From positions 310,001 through 374,000 of the forward strand of contig JALJCQ010000006.1 in the NCBI GenBank assembly GCA_023091665.1: a stretch of DNA of 64,000 bases, read 5' to 3'. The notes below the pieces were generated by a model that saw nothing but the letters and a program-made list of their open reading frames with translations, did not search any database and was not told the origin of the DNA. Position 1 is the first letter of the stretch. Each line of letters begins with the position of its first letter. Positions 1 through 9,735 of the stretch are shown piece after piece. Both the position numbers and the translations under genes were made by a program. Source of the stretch: Pythium myriotylum (lineage: Eukaryota > Oomycota > Peronosporomycetes > Pythiales > Pythiaceae).

Positions 1-2
1 GT

Positions 3-1235
3 TTCGGGGCGGAAGAAGTGGATGCAATTGAGTTCAGTCCAGTTGGAAAAGTCTTTCAGACCTACAAAATGGCCGTTTCTTACAAATACAGCCCTAAGTT
101 CAAGCCAGTATTTGCTCACCTCAAAATGAGTGTCATTCTCGACGCAGTCACGCATCTGGTGAATCATAAATCGGCTAATGTTCATCCATATGGTCCATTT
201 GACGCCCACAAGAACGACCCTCGTGTATTCAATTTATTCAGTGGGTTTCCTCATGTGTATGACTCTGAGTATGTAATCAATCAAGAGCGAGTTGATGTGT
301 GGCTCGATCATATCAAGTATGTGCTATCGGATAGTAATGATGATGTGTATCGGTTCTTTGTGAAGTACTTCGCTCACCTGATTCAAAAGCCGCATGTCAA
401 GACGAAGATGGTTCCTCTCATCAAAGGAACGCAAGGGTGTGGCAAGCATTCTGCATTTCATATCTTTCATCGTTTTGTGATTGGCCCTCAGAGCAGTCTT
501 GTGTGTCCATATATGGAGCGTATCACTGCTCGATTCAACAGTATTCGACAGAGCAAGCTATCGATTGTACTGGACGAAGCCTTTGACTCGAACAATCGCT
601 CTATGAATAATCAAATGAAGAGCTATATTACCGACGATCGTACGCAGATTGAACGCAAGGGTCTCGAAACGATTGAAGTCAATGACTACGCAAACCATGT
701 GATCTTGACAAACAATGACTTTGGATCAATCATTGAGGCCAATGATCGACGATATATGTGTCTCGTTGCCAGTGAAATCCGTGTCGGTGATGAAAAGTAT
801 TTTGTTCACTATTTCGATACTCTTGCCAATCTCGATGCGGGTCGTGACATTTTTCACTACCTCGCGCGTGTTGATTTGACTGGATTCAAGCCTCAAGCGT
901 TCCCACTCACAGAGTATAAGAAGGAACTCAAGACAAAGCAAACCAACAACGTGGTGAAGTGGCTCCTCAATATGCATGAGAGACTTAGCGATGAAGAAGA
1001 TGTCGAAATCAAAGAAGCATCGACGTCTGAGTGGTGTGGTAAATACTGTAGATGGGCTGAAACCAGCGGAGAGTCCCCGATCATGTCTCTCAATGTATTC
1101 AGTGGATTGTTGAAGAATGAAGGGATAGACACTGAATCGAAGAACTTTCCTTTTGGTGATAAGCGCGTGAAGTTCCGATATCGAACCATCTCGCGAACGG
1201 TTTTGTCTGATCAGCTAGCGCAGTACATTGAGTAA
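3..1235 (+). CDS. D5-like SF3 helicase (5' partial), element A
   Basis: The frame is open from the window edge, so the N-terminus lies outside. Counting from codon 18-20, a Walker A motif GTQGCGKH falls at about residues 137-144, a Walker B stretch LSIVLDEAFD at 181-190 and a sensor-like stretch HVILTNND at 227-234. This order fits the superfamily 3 helicase part of D5-type primase-helicases, which unwind DNA during replication of NCLDVs, virophages and Polinton-like viruses. The last Walker A residue is H instead of the usual S/T. The C-terminal 90 residues resemble the small helical tail of these proteins. It converges on the GIY-YIG gene with a hairpin between them. The assignment is firm at superfamily level; any primase domain would be upstream of the window. 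Confidence 0.8.
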   Translation, partial: FGAEEVDAIEFSPVGKVFQTYKMAVSYKYSPKFKPVFAHLKMSVILDAVTHLVNHKSANVHPYGPFDAHKNDPRVFNLFSGFPHVYDSEYVINQERVDVWLDHIKYVLSDSNDDVYRFFVKYFAHLIQKPHVKTKMVPLIKGTQGCGKHSAFHIFHRFVIGPQSSLVCPYMERITARFNSIRQSKLSIVLDEAFDSNNRSMNNQMKSYITDDRTQIERKGLETIEVNDYANHVILTNNDFGSIIEANDRRYMCLVASEIRVGDEKYFVHYFDTLANLDAGRDIFHYLARVDLTGFKPQAFPLTEYKKELKTKQTNNVVKWLLNMHERLSDEEDVEIKEASTSEWCGKYCRWAETSGESPIMSLNVFSGLLKNEGIDTESKNFPFGDKRVKFRYRTISRTVLSDQLAQYIE

Positions 1236-1278
1236 AGCCGTTAATATCTTTTGATCATATGCAAAGACAAAAAAAGAT

Positions 1279-1292
1279 TGAGCTTGCGCTCA
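1279..1292. terminator. Hairpin between convergent genes (element A)
   Basis: TGAGC-TTGC-GCTCA has a 5-bp perfect stem. It lies 44 bp after the helicase stop and overlaps the stop codon of the convergent GIY-YIG gene. The position suits a bidirectional hairpin 3'-end signal. That role is inferred from similar hairpins at other gene ends in both elements. Confidence 0.4.
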
Positions 1293-1826
1293 GACGGACG
1301 ACGTTGATTGCGCTTCGGCCCATCTGATATGCTTTTGAGATTTGAAGTGATATGTTCTACCTCTGCATTGGTAATAACCGCCGCATTCACAAGTTACTTT
1401 CTCGACGAGTCTCTCTTTATTGAGCTCGTTGTATTGCTTGTTTCTCTCGTTGAGCACTTCTTTATTGGCTTCCCAGTTTTTTTTCATACTCTCTCTCTCT
1501 CTCTGTTTCTCTTTTTTGAATAGCCCAAATGGAGGCATCTTATTCACACAAGTTCTCTTGAATTTGTTGATCCATAAAGTTTCGTACGCAAGCAACTGAG
1601 ATCTATCGGCAACCTCATACTGCTTGATCAATATAATTTTAAATTCATACGGACCATACTTTCGGAAGTATGGATAGATTGCAATTTCGCTTGTTGTTTT
1701 CCCTTCATCCCAACGCTTGAAGTTAGACCGATGCCCACTCATACGATGTTTGAGCTGATTGAATGTGCTACCGACATAGCAGATGTCACTTTGACTACAA
1801 ACGATTTTATAAACTGAACCGATCAT
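1290..1826 (-). CDS. GIY-YIG family endonuclease with C-terminal zinc module
   Basis: The N-terminus carries the GIY-YIG core: S-V-Y-K-I-V (GIY equivalent), then C-Y-V-G-S-T (YIG equivalent) about ten residues later, followed by an arginine in LKHRMSGHRSNFKRW. A downstream catalytic glutamate is likely in LLAYETLWINKFKR. The family makes DNA nicks or breaks. A charged coiled-coil-like linker leads to a C-terminal module CECGGYYQC..H..SQKHIRW, which looks like a CxCG...H...H zinc-binding unit. Three copies of the same module form the 126-aa protein of Polinton B at 18217-18597. The ATG at 1826 is preceded by AT-rich sequence with TATA-like words. The gene is intact, unlike most of element A. 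Confidence 0.82.
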   Translation of the reverse strand: MIGSVYKIVCSQSDICYVGSTFNQLKHRMSGHRSNFKRWDEGKTTSEIAIYPYFRKYGPYEFKIILIKQYEVADRSQLLAYETLWINKFKRTCVNKMPPFGLFKKEKQRERESMKKNWEANKEVLNERNKQYNELNKERLVEKVTCECGGYYQCRGRTYHFKSQKHIRWAEAQSTSSV

Positions 1827-1862
1827 GACTATTGTTATATTTATATAGTTTATACATCAAGA

Positions 1863-2319
1863 TCAAACATAACTTCTGTTATCCCAATCGAAATGACCCC
1901 CCCCCCCCTTTAATACGACGACGTGTCATAGGAGGTTCCATTCCTAGCCCGCTAATACCTCAAAAAGTTTCACGAGCAGCGGTTGCTTCTGGTCCGGCGA
2001 TCTGACTACCGACATCAAGAATTCCTGATGTAATTGGACGCCAATTGTCTTCAAGGAATTTCCAGGCGTGACTACCAACTGATTTAATGCCATTCCATAC
2101 ATCGCCCCAAAAGCCACTACCACTCAAACCTGATTGATGAGTACGTAAAACTTCTCCGTGAGACATATGCAATGTCATTCCTTTGCCAGACTCATACGCC
2201 TTCACAAGCTTCTTGTAATTTTCCGGATGGAAATAATGCGGATGACCTTTATTCAATTGAGAATAGCCCAAACGAACGGGCTTGCCATGCAGGACTTTAA
2301 CGGCCTGCGCGTGGCTCAA
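1863..2319 (-). pseudogene. pVI/pX-like minor capsid protein, truncated by a stop
   Basis: A 119-codon frame begins at the ATG ending at 2319. It contains a Gly/Ser hinge followed by a tryptophan-rich amphipathic stretch, FWGDVWNGIKSVGSHAWKF. The same layout occurs in the 178-aa protein of Polinton B at 33425-33961 (GSGMSGGSLWSWIKDKAWPW). Such small amphipathic proteins in Polintons and virophages are compared with adenovirus pVI/pX minor capsid proteins. An in-frame TGA at 1960-1962 ends the frame. The same frame continues past it for about 30 codons with G-I-S-G-L-G-M and a Gly-rich end, matching the G-V-G-M and GGS tail of the B protein. I therefore read a nonsense mutation. An 11-bp C-run (1897-1907) encodes the poly-Gly end. 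Confidence 0.6.
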
Positions 2320-2455
2320 ATCTACGGGAAAATCCTTGTAATCTAAATTGAATATCTGGATTCAAAAGACGTTCAAGGTTCAGAATTCGAGCATCATTGC
2401 GCTTCTGATGAGCATCTATACAAGCAAAGAGAGTCTCATACTCACATTGAACGCC

Positions 2456-3415
2456 ATGTGTAAAATGGTCAAGAACCGATTTCGTGATGCATTCGGATAC
2501 TACAATACGATTCGGAAGGAACTGAGCAAGCAAAACAAAGCTGCAAAGCTGGACAACGAACTGACACCAGAAGAAGAGAAGAAGTACACCAGCTATCAGG
2601 AACTAATGTCCGTCCCTGGTAAAGCTCAGAAGGTGCTCACCGAAACGTACGGCAAAGTATTTCTATCTCGATCCGAGTTTGAAGAGCTGGCCAAATCAAA
2701 AAGAACTGCGTATTTGAAGCTTTTATTTGATTACATCACGCTGTGGTTGAATGTTCATTATCCGCTTCGTTTGGTATGGCCGAGCGTTCTCCTCGATCCT
2801 GAGGAGGAAGCTAACTACCTTCAAGGTAACGCATTACATTTGAACGATTTTAAGAACGTTCGCCTAATGGGACCGCAAACGATTCAGTCAGATAGTACGA
2901 CGATGAGCTTGATCAAGCCATATCTCGACTTCTTGACCAATACGCTTGGAGAACAGCCTAGTAAGCTACTATGGCGCATTTTCAATCGACAGCCAGGCGA
3001 GTATGATTATACCAATTCGAGCAATAGCTTTAGTCAAGTTATATCAAAGCTCTTTATGAAATACAATGGAAAGCCAATGTCAATGAATATGATTAGACAC
3101 ATCGCTGAGTCTCATATAATCCAATCACCGAGCTATGCTAAGCTCACCAATCGCGAGAAGAACGATCTTCATGCAAAACTACTTCACAGCACCATGGCCG
3201 CTAATACGAGCTACAATAAGATCGCAAATCGAGCTAATGCTGCTGACGTATCCTATGAACCAGACGATTCATACGACCAAGCGCCCGAGCCTCCTGTAAA
3301 GCCCGCTGCTAAGCCTCCAAGAAAACCTAGAGACCGTCGGGAACGCATATTCCATGGAGATTTCACACCTACTGGCAGCGACAAGACGCTCGAGATTGAC
3401 ATATTTGAAACTTAA
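2456..3415 (+). CDS. Tyrosine recombinase/integrase-like protein, element A
   Basis: About 319 aa if the ATG at 2456 is used; the frame is open upstream to 2348 but that part looks spurious. The C-terminal half has the spacing of a tyrosine recombinase: Arg105 in HYPLRLVWPSV (box I), a D-F-K stretch near 131-133, Arg214 in N-M-I-R-H-I, His244 in KLLHS and Tyr253 in TSYNKI. The last three match the HxxR...LGHS...Y arrangement of phage-type integrases, and related proteins occur in Polinton-like viruses and virophages. It would cut and rejoin DNA for integration, serving where Polinton B uses an RVE integrase. A Lys/Pro-rich tail (last 50 aa) follows. Catalytic activity is inferred from motif positions only. 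Confidence 0.62.
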   Translation: MCKMVKNRFRDAFGYYNTIRKELSKQNKAAKLDNELTPEEEKKYTSYQELMSVPGKAQKVLTETYGKVFLSRSEFEELAKSKRTAYLKLLFDYITLWLNVHYPLRLVWPSVLLDPEEEANYLQGNALHLNDFKNVRLMGPQTIQSDSTTMSLIKPYLDFLTNTLGEQPSKLLWRIFNRQPGEYDYTNSSNSFSQVISKLFMKYNGKPMSMNMIRHIAESHIIQSPSYAKLTNREKNDLHAKLLHSTMAANTSYNKIANRANAADVSYEPDDSYDQAPEPPVKPAAKPPRKPRDRRERIFHGDFTPTGSDKTLEIDIFET

Positions 3416-3443
3416 TTTATTTACAACAGTATATAAAGCGATC

Positions 3444-3929
3444 ATGGAGCAATCACAAAGCGATCGTAAAGCGGGCACGAAACAAACAAAAGTATATCGC
3501 AAAGCTGGTCCATTCCACATTGAATTCCATGGATTACAAGCATGTCTGAGGAACGACAAGACTCGAGCCAATATCAAGTCTATGCTCGTCTCTCATGCAT
3601 TTGTTAATCTCTGGCGAATGATCGAAGAGGATAAAAGCTTTGACAAGGCTTTGTTTGACCTTCTCGATGAGCCTGAGCGCGACTTTATGAAATACTGCCT
3701 AAACAAATGTAAGATTACTTCACGAGGGTTCGAAAGTGCCTATAATCAGCTTCTAGATGGTTTGGTCAAGCGGCTTAAGATGCTCGAAGGCGCAAAGAAT
3801 ATAGGCGATGATTCTCCACAAATAAAAATGGAGATGAAGTCAATCCTTGACAAACTATACGAAAAAAGGCGTGTTCTCAACCTCATACTACAGTCAATTC
3901 AAGCGCCTGATGAAGCTTTAGCTCTTTAG
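3444..3929 (+). CDS. Hypothetical protein, 161 aa (element A)
   Basis: I do not recognise a family. The ATG at 3444 follows a TATATAA word at 3430-3436 and lies 29 bp after the recombinase stop, so the two genes could share transcription or have a short spacer promoter. The protein is helical and charged, with a basic start (KAGTKQTKVYRKAG) and a C-terminal probable coiled coil (about residues 90-150). It shows no Cys/His cluster, P-loop or membrane segment. It sits between the recombinase and the capsid genes, where Polinton-like viruses often have lineage-specific proteins. Confidence 0.55.
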   Translation: MEQSQSDRKAGTKQTKVYRKAGPFHIEFHGLQACLRNDKTRANIKSMLVSHAFVNLWRMIEEDKSFDKALFDLLDEPERDFMKYCLNKCKITSRGFESAYNQLLDGLVKRLKMLEGAKNIGDDSPQIKMEMKSILDKLYEKRRVLNLILQSIQAPDEALAL

Positions 3930-4171
3930 ACTCGCGTTTGAAGTTGAGAAACTTGACGTATCAATGTAACGAGGAGCTTTCTTCTTTTTTTGTTCCTTAG
4001 CAAGATGGCTAACACTGATCTTCTGGAGCTGATTAGACATGTTTCAATATTCGTCGAACCGTAGTCGTTTTTGGATGGCGCTACAGGTTTCGAGTGATCT
4101 ACTTCGCCTAATCCATCGATCTCCATTGCCTGAGGCATTAACTGCAGTCGAATTCTCTTTCGTCGATGCAT
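3926..4171 (-). CDS. Possible small basic ORF (uncertain)
   Basis: An 81-codon frame starts with an Arg/Lys cluster (MHRRKRIRL) and fills the gap between the 161-aa gene and the penton start. A second reading in another frame of the same strand begins at MSNQLQKIS and contains a KEQKKKKAP cluster. This may be one short basic gene broken by a frameshift, or chance. I found no counterpart in Polinton B. Confidence 0.22.
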   Translation of the reverse strand: MHRRKRIRLQLMPQAMEIDGLGEVDHSKPVAPSKNDYGSTNIETCLISSRRSVLAILLRNKKRRKLLVTLIRQVSQLQTRV

Positions 4172-4257
4172 TTTTCTTTCTTTTAGTTAGTTTACAAGTA
4201 GATAAGATATCATAGATATCCAGAAATCTGCGATTTCAAAAATGAGCTTTCCGATTT

Positions 4258-5084
4258 GGGGACCTCCATCCTCTATACCATAAACAATTTGTAATTCGGA
4301 AAATCCACCATAAAAATGAGAAATTCAGAATTCATACCACCGTGGAATATATTTTGTCGTTTGAGATTTGATAATCCTGACAAAATTCCACTTCAAATTA
4401 CGAAATTCCCTTAATATACCAGTATAAAAAGGAAAATCTAGAAGGTACACCACCACGCGTAATATATCCACTTTGATATGCTCAGTGAACAACCACTTCC
4501 TATGCGTTGGGGCGGTGTGGGTTCAAATCCCACATGGTGGAAGTATAAAGCACAACCTCTCAGTCCTTGCACAAGATGTGTTGGCTGCAAACGGGTGAGG
4601 AGTAGGTCGGTAAAATTGAGTGCTCTCTTGACTCGATGAAAAACAGTAAGTCTACCTCAAACACGGTTCGAAAGAAGATCATATGGTAATCCTGGTTTAC
4701 AATTAACTGGTTGGGTTGACAGACTCCCAGTCCCTCAGAAGCATGGGCGCCCAAAGAAGTGCAGGAAACGGATTGAGTCCCAACAGGCGACACTGGAGCT
4801 AATGAAACGTCCCATTTACAAGTGTGGTCACCGTAAGGCAACCACGCACAAAAGGCACAAGTGCCAGCATAATTAGATGGGGTGGTAGATTCTCTGAATT
4901 CTTGATATTTGAGTGGTAGATTTCTTGAATTTCAGGGATTTTTGTCTCGTTATATTGCACGTGGTATATATTCTGGGATTAATTTCTTGAAATATACCAT
5001 AATGGTATAATTCATGAATATTTGGTTTTGATGGTATATTTTGTGAATAAACACTTGCTAGTGGTATACACGATGGAGGTTCCC
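4258..5084. mobile_element. MULE-type non-autonomous transposon, copy 1 (827 bp)
   Basis: The ends are inverted: GGGGACCTCCATC at the left and, read on the other strand, GGGAACCTCCATC at the right, both continuing into TATACCA. A perfect 9-bp duplication TTCCGATTT flanks the element (4249-4257 and 5085-5093), the size made by Mutator-like elements. Inside, on the plus strand (about 4630-4875), an open frame ends in an AT-hook-like GRPKKCRKR and YKCGHRKATTHKRHKC, like the tail of MULE/FAR1-type transposases that end in GRPKK and a CCHC knuckle. It is too short to encode a transposase. The 93-aa ORF on the opposite strand of this segment is probably a shadow. Confidence 0.85.
4468..4540 (+). 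other. tRNA-like segment inside MITE copy 1
   Basis: A 73-nt stretch has a perfect T-arm (GTGGG-TTCAAAT-CCCAC), a box B-like GGTTCAAATCC, a box A-like TGCTCAGTGAA and ends that pair imperfectly as an acceptor stem. D and anticodon arms do not fold cleanly, so it is a tRNA-derived relic or chance, not a working tRNA gene. The second MITE copy has it on the minus strand near 9284-9356. Confidence 0.3.
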
Positions 5085-5741
5085 TTCCGATTTTGTTAAA
5101 TCTTAATAATCAGGTGGCTACTCACCAATTCCGATATCGATTCTCACAGCCCATTGATTTCAGCAAGTATGAAATTGCTCTAGGATCAATATCCATCTAC
5201 TATTCGTGGCGAGCAATTACTGCTCAGCGTCAAAACAATAGCTTCAAGATCATATGGCCAACTACTTCGACGACAACGACATACACAATTACGCTCCCTG
5301 ATGGCACATATTCAGCTGCTGATATCAATAACTACCTTCAATACTATTGCATTCAGAACAATCTTTATTTGATCAATAACACGACGGGCGATTATTACTA
5401 TTTCATCTCATGCTCTGAGAACCCGTTGAGTTACGCAATCCAATTCACAATGCAAAGCGTGAAGAATATCAGTGGATACACTGCTGCAAGTGGCTTTCCA
5501 ACGATGCCAGTCACTGCTTATACTCCTCAGCTTCAAGTAGTTGATACTGCATTCGGTTCAATTATGGCGCTTAATAACGACTTCTCAGGGTCAGGGGCTG
5601 GCTTATTGTCCAATGCAAGGAACCAATTCAGAGCTGACGCTATCATTCCTTGATCAGAATATGATCCCGCTTGGTATCATTGAAAACAACGTATGCATCC
5701 GACTGTTGATACGACCAAAAAAAGTAGTAGCGAATAACTGA

Positions 5742-6380
5742 TTATAGGTCGCATACATACTTGATAACATTCTTGTAGATCTTTTGGTTGATGATATCCA
5801 TGATCATCGTGCTCATTTTTTCGGATGTTGTTCGTTTGTATAAATCGATGAATGTTTTAATTGAAATGTCAGTGGGGAAATCACGACATATGATACCAAG
5901 GTCTCGCTGAGTTAGATTACGACCAAGAATTACATATTGAATACTAATTCGAATCGTTTTTGGAATCCCGAAGTAGCTTTGCGAAATGTAAATCATTGAC
6001 CACCCTTGCTTTCGTCCTCGGATAAAGTACTGTGAGATCTGGGCCTGTGTTCTCTTCGGTTCAATAACCAAATCATCAAAGATACTCAACTTGCTAGTCT
6101 CGCTATCATATTCACCCATTGCACAAACTTGACCTTCTTCAATCACTTGGGCATTGTCGATCGTATCCTTTAGATGATCGTAGAGTGTCTCATTGGTCTT
6201 TGTACATATCACGATTTTCGTAAAGCGTTTGCTAAGAAGGGCGATTATGTAGAGAACAGTGTTTGACTTCCCAGAGCCACTAGGAGAGGCCACGCACATG
6301 CGAAATGGCAGCTCAAAGTGCTCGTTCTTAGGGAACCGCTTCAGTTTTGACTTTGGTATCAATTCGTTTAAATTTTGCAT
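5742..6380 (-). CDS. A32-like genome-packaging ATPase, element A
   Basis: The 212-aa protein has Walker A ASPSGSGKSN at about residues 31-40, Walker B KLSIFDDLV at 97-105 and a downstream FIRGRKQGWSMIYISQSYF stretch typical of FtsK/HerA-type packaging ATPases of Polintons, virophages and NCLDVs. It would pump genomic DNA into the capsid. It aligns with the 222-aa ATPase of Polinton B (29746-30414), which has the same order GPSFSGKSN, VIIDDYS and FTRGRHKG. The stop codon abuts the end of the penton pseudogene, and the ATG is only 20 bp from the start of the divergent fibre gene. The frame is intact. Confidence 0.85.
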   Translation of the reverse strand: MQNLNELIPKSKLKRFPKNEHFELPFRMCVASPSGSGKSNTVLYIIALLSKRFTKIVICTKTNETLYDHLKDTIDNAQVIEEGQVCAMGEYDSETSKLSIFDDLVIEPKRTQAQISQYFIRGRKQGWSMIYISQSYFGIPKTIRISIQYVILGRNLTQRDLGIICRDFPTDISIKTFIDLYKRTTSEKMSTMIMDIINQKIYKNVIKYVCDL

Positions 6381-6400
6381 CTTATAGTATAGTGATCAAA
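6381..6400. promoter_or_regulatory. Short bidirectional promoter candidate (ATPase/fibre, element A)
   Basis: Only 20 bp separate the divergent ATPase and fibre start codons, and they contain CTTATAGTATAGTG. TATA-like words within about 10-40 bp of an ATG recur before element B genes, suggesting virus-style promoters with very short leaders. Confidence 0.35.
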
Positions 6401-8728
6401 ATGTCTCTGCCTCCGATTATTAATTCCCCTCTATTCAATAGCTCTTTCTTTAACGCTTCAAATGACTACCTTACTATTACCACAGGCGATCAAAGATATT
6501 TGCGAATTGGTGGTGCCGGGGCGTTCTCGACGGTTGATGTTGCTGGCAATCTTAATTGCGGTTCGCTGACTATTAGTGGTTCCAGTTTGAATCTGTCCAG
6601 TCTTGGTTATCTTTCAGGGGTTACTCCTGGTGCTGCCAGCGCAAGCAAAGCGCTTGTTCTTGATTCAAGTAGCAATATTAGTGGTATCAATAATCTATCA
6701 GCAACGACAATTACTGGCACACTTCAAACAGCTTCTCAGCCTAATATTACCTCAGTTGGAACGCTTTCATCATTAACAGTGTCGGGATCTCTCAATGGAA
6801 CCCTATCAACAGCTTCTCAGCCTAATATTACCTCAGTTGGAAGTTTAACGTCTTTACGTGTATCATCTGGTTCGATCTCTATCGCATCGAGCCCAATGGC
6901 CATGACAATCAATAATAATACCACTGGAGCAGTTTTCTTTCAACGATGGCAGAATACGCTGACTACACCTATCACCCCTGAGCTTTGGAGTTCAAACGTG
7001 GGCATGACGATAGGAACAGCGAGTTCCCATCCTTTTCGTATCCAAACAGCCGGGGCTGCCCGTATCTATTGTGATTCTTCTGGGAACGTTAATGTTGGAT
7101 CATCTGCTCCATGAGGATCTTACAAATTGGAGTCAGCAAGTGCCAATTTTGGTACCTTGTTCGTAGGAGGGGTAAGCGTTGCAAGCAGCGCGGATGTAGC
7201 ATATCTCACTGGTATAACGCCCGGAACCGCATTGGCAAGCAAAGCGTTGGTCATCGATAGCTCATCTAACATCGCTGGCATCAATTCATTTAGCGCATCG
7301 ACCATGACAACTGCCAATCTCAATATAAATGGCGTTATGATTACTGCTGACGCGAATGAGCTTAACTATAATGATATAACAACTCTAGGCACATTTCAAG
7401 CATCCAAATCAATGACACTCGATAGTTCAGCTGTTGGATTAATACCTTTAGGCACATATCAAAGTAATTGTATCCGATTTTATGGCGGAACTCTCAATAG
7501 ACAAACAATGAATGTTTATCGAACTTCAGATACAACGGGTCTAATTATTGCATCAGCGGCATCAAGTGCATCTAATAATCAAACGTTTCCCATTCTCAAT
7601 TTAATAGCAAATGTAAATGCAGCTGCTTTTGTTGGTGGCGTTAGCGCAACTTCAGGAGATATACTAAAAATTGATTGGAATGATAAACCAACAGTAGGTT
7701 TTACTGCTCAATCACATCGATTTTGTTTCAATATTGGCAATACTCAACCTTACAAATCTGGTTTTCCCCATACCTATACTCTTGCTACCTCAGCTGATGC
7801 ATTTTGTATAAATCCTGCTGGATCATCGCCTACACCATCAAGTGGATGTCTTTACCTTGTTTCAGACACTGTGAATAAAATGTTGTTCAATACTAATACG
7901 CCGTACTCCAGTTCATTTGGAACTGCTCCTGTTACACTAAGCTCCGGTAATGTTTATATAAAAGCTTCGAATGCACTCAATGATGGATCTGCTAACTACG
8001 GTATGCCGATTTTCATGGAATCGTCTAACGCATCGCCTATTGGGTTTGGATTGCAATTGAACAATGCCACGAGTGCAACATCTAGTAATAGTGCATATTT
8101 TGGAACTACTACTTCAAACGATTTGGTTTTGATGACCGCAAATACACGAAGGGTTACAGTATCTTCGGCTGGTAGAGTTGGTATTGGAACTGGATCACCA
8201 TCGGCGATATTAGATGTTTCAGGTAGTGTTTCATCGACTATCGACGTTGCTGCATCGGGTGTAGCCTATTTTCTTGAATCTGGCGGTCTTGTTTCTACTA
8301 TTGGTCCTCTCTCTTCAATTGCTGTTTCTATGAAAGCCTCGAGCGCTGTGTTAGCTGGGGCTGGCTTTTACACAACGTCCGATAAAAGAATCAAGAAAGA
8401 TATTAAACCAATTAGTGAATCTGTTGGAGATTCCAACTTGGATCTTATCCCTGTTCAGTATCGTTATAAGAATCAAGGTGACGATGTGCCATTGCAGATT
8501 GGATACATTGCCCAGGACGCTATAAAACTTGGTTTTGGATCCATCGTTAATTTCAATGATCGGGAGGGATTGGACGTCGAAGACGATTCCGTCGATGTAA
8601 AAGATGTCATGTTCAGCATTGATTATTCAAAGATATGCGTACTACTTCATGTTGCTATCAAAAACCAAGCCAAAAAAATAGCTGAGCTTGAATACAAGCT
8701 AAATGGCATCAAGAAGGCTCGTATCTAA
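6401..8728 (+). pseudogene. Fibre-like protein with S74 chaperone domain, one nonsense stop
   Basis: The ATG at 6401 opens a frame of about 776 codons interrupted only by TGA at 7112-7114. Upstream and downstream parts are in the same frame and both match the intact fibre of Polinton B. The N-terminus (NDYLTITTGDQRYLR) matches B's SSDYLTISIGDLRYNKR. The middle has repeats built on TASQPNITSVG. The end has a Peptidase_S74 intramolecular chaperone start, TTSDKRIKKDI, then IGYIAQD and a terminal coiled coil. S74 domains trimerise phage tail spikes and fibres and then cut themselves off. The likely role is a capsid fibre. The stop codon 8726-8728 lies 11 bp before a MITE insertion. Confidence 0.72.
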
Positions 8729-9735
8729 CGAATTCTTAAGGGAACCTCCATCGTGTATACCACTAGCAAGTGTTTATTCACAAAATATACCATCAAAACC
8801 AAATATTCATGAATTATACCATTATGGTATATTTCAAGAAATTAATCCCAGAATATATACCACGTGCAATATAACGAGACAAAAATCCCTGAAATTCAAG
8901 AAATCTACCACTCAAATATCAAGAATTCAGAGAATCTACCACCCCATCTAATTATGCTGGCACTTGTGCCTTTTGTGCGTGGTTGCCTTACGGTGACCAC
9001 ACTTGTAAATGGGACGTTTCATTAGCTCCAGTGTCGCCTGTTGGGACTCAATCCGTTTCCTGCACTTCTTTGGGCGCCCATGCTTCTGAGGGACTGGGAG
9101 TCTGTCAACCCAACCAGTTAATTGTAAACCAGGATTACCATATGATCTTCTTTCGAACCGTGTTTGAGGTAGACTTACTGTTTTTCATCGAGTCAAGAGA
9201 GCACTCAATTTTACCGACCTACTCCTCACCCGTTTGCAGCCAACACATCTTGTGCAAGGACTGAGAGGTTGTGCTTTATACTTCCACCATGTGGGATTTG
9301 AACCCACACCGCCCCAACGCATAGGAAGTGGTTGTTCACTGAGCATATCAAAGTGGATATATTACGCGTGGTGGTGTACCTTCTAGATTTTCCTTTTTAT
9401 ACTGGTATATTAACGGCTCCAATACCACATGCTGTACGGTACAACATGTTTATTCATGTTGTACCGTACAACATGATATATCCCCATAAAACGCTTTGTT
9501 GTTAGACCCATACAGAAGCTAAGTGTTGCGGAGTTTTGCGGTCCCTGTCTCTTCTTCCACGTGCAACTGTCCCATCTCTACGGGCAACATTCCACACTAA
9601 GGTACCACGCCCTCCTCCGCAAAATTTGATGTGTGGGAAACCACCTTTGCAGCCACCCATTACGCTCATTCCCGAATTGCCTCGCTCGAACACAAGTGAT
9701 GTCTCGCCGCAGTCGAGGTAGGCAAAAGCACCAAT

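Larger units (their letters stand above)
4242..5741 (+). pseudogene. Penton-like (single jelly-roll) minor capsid gene split by a MITE
   Basis: The ATG at 4242 opens a frame that a MITE (4258-5084) interrupts after five codons. The frame resumes after the 9-bp target duplication and runs to 5653. Its protein aligns along its length with the intact 290-aa gene of Polinton B (30517-31389): both have an early beta-rich YRFS/FRFNF stretch, KYEIALGSISIYYS versus NQEIALSSLQIYN, and a LPDGTYS/LPNGYYS turn. The family position (next to the packaging ATPase) and size match the Polinton penton protein of the capsid vertices. A second lesion occurs near 5600-5650: the C-terminal part (LDQNMIPLG, then LLIRPKK) is in another frame and about 60 residues present in the B protein are missing. 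The gene is dead twice over. Confidence 0.68.

Noticed and set aside
4560..4841. 93-aa ORF identical at 8983-9264
   Set aside because: It is the antisense of the MULE transposase-tail fragment inside both MITE copies; identity reflects the repeat, not a gene.
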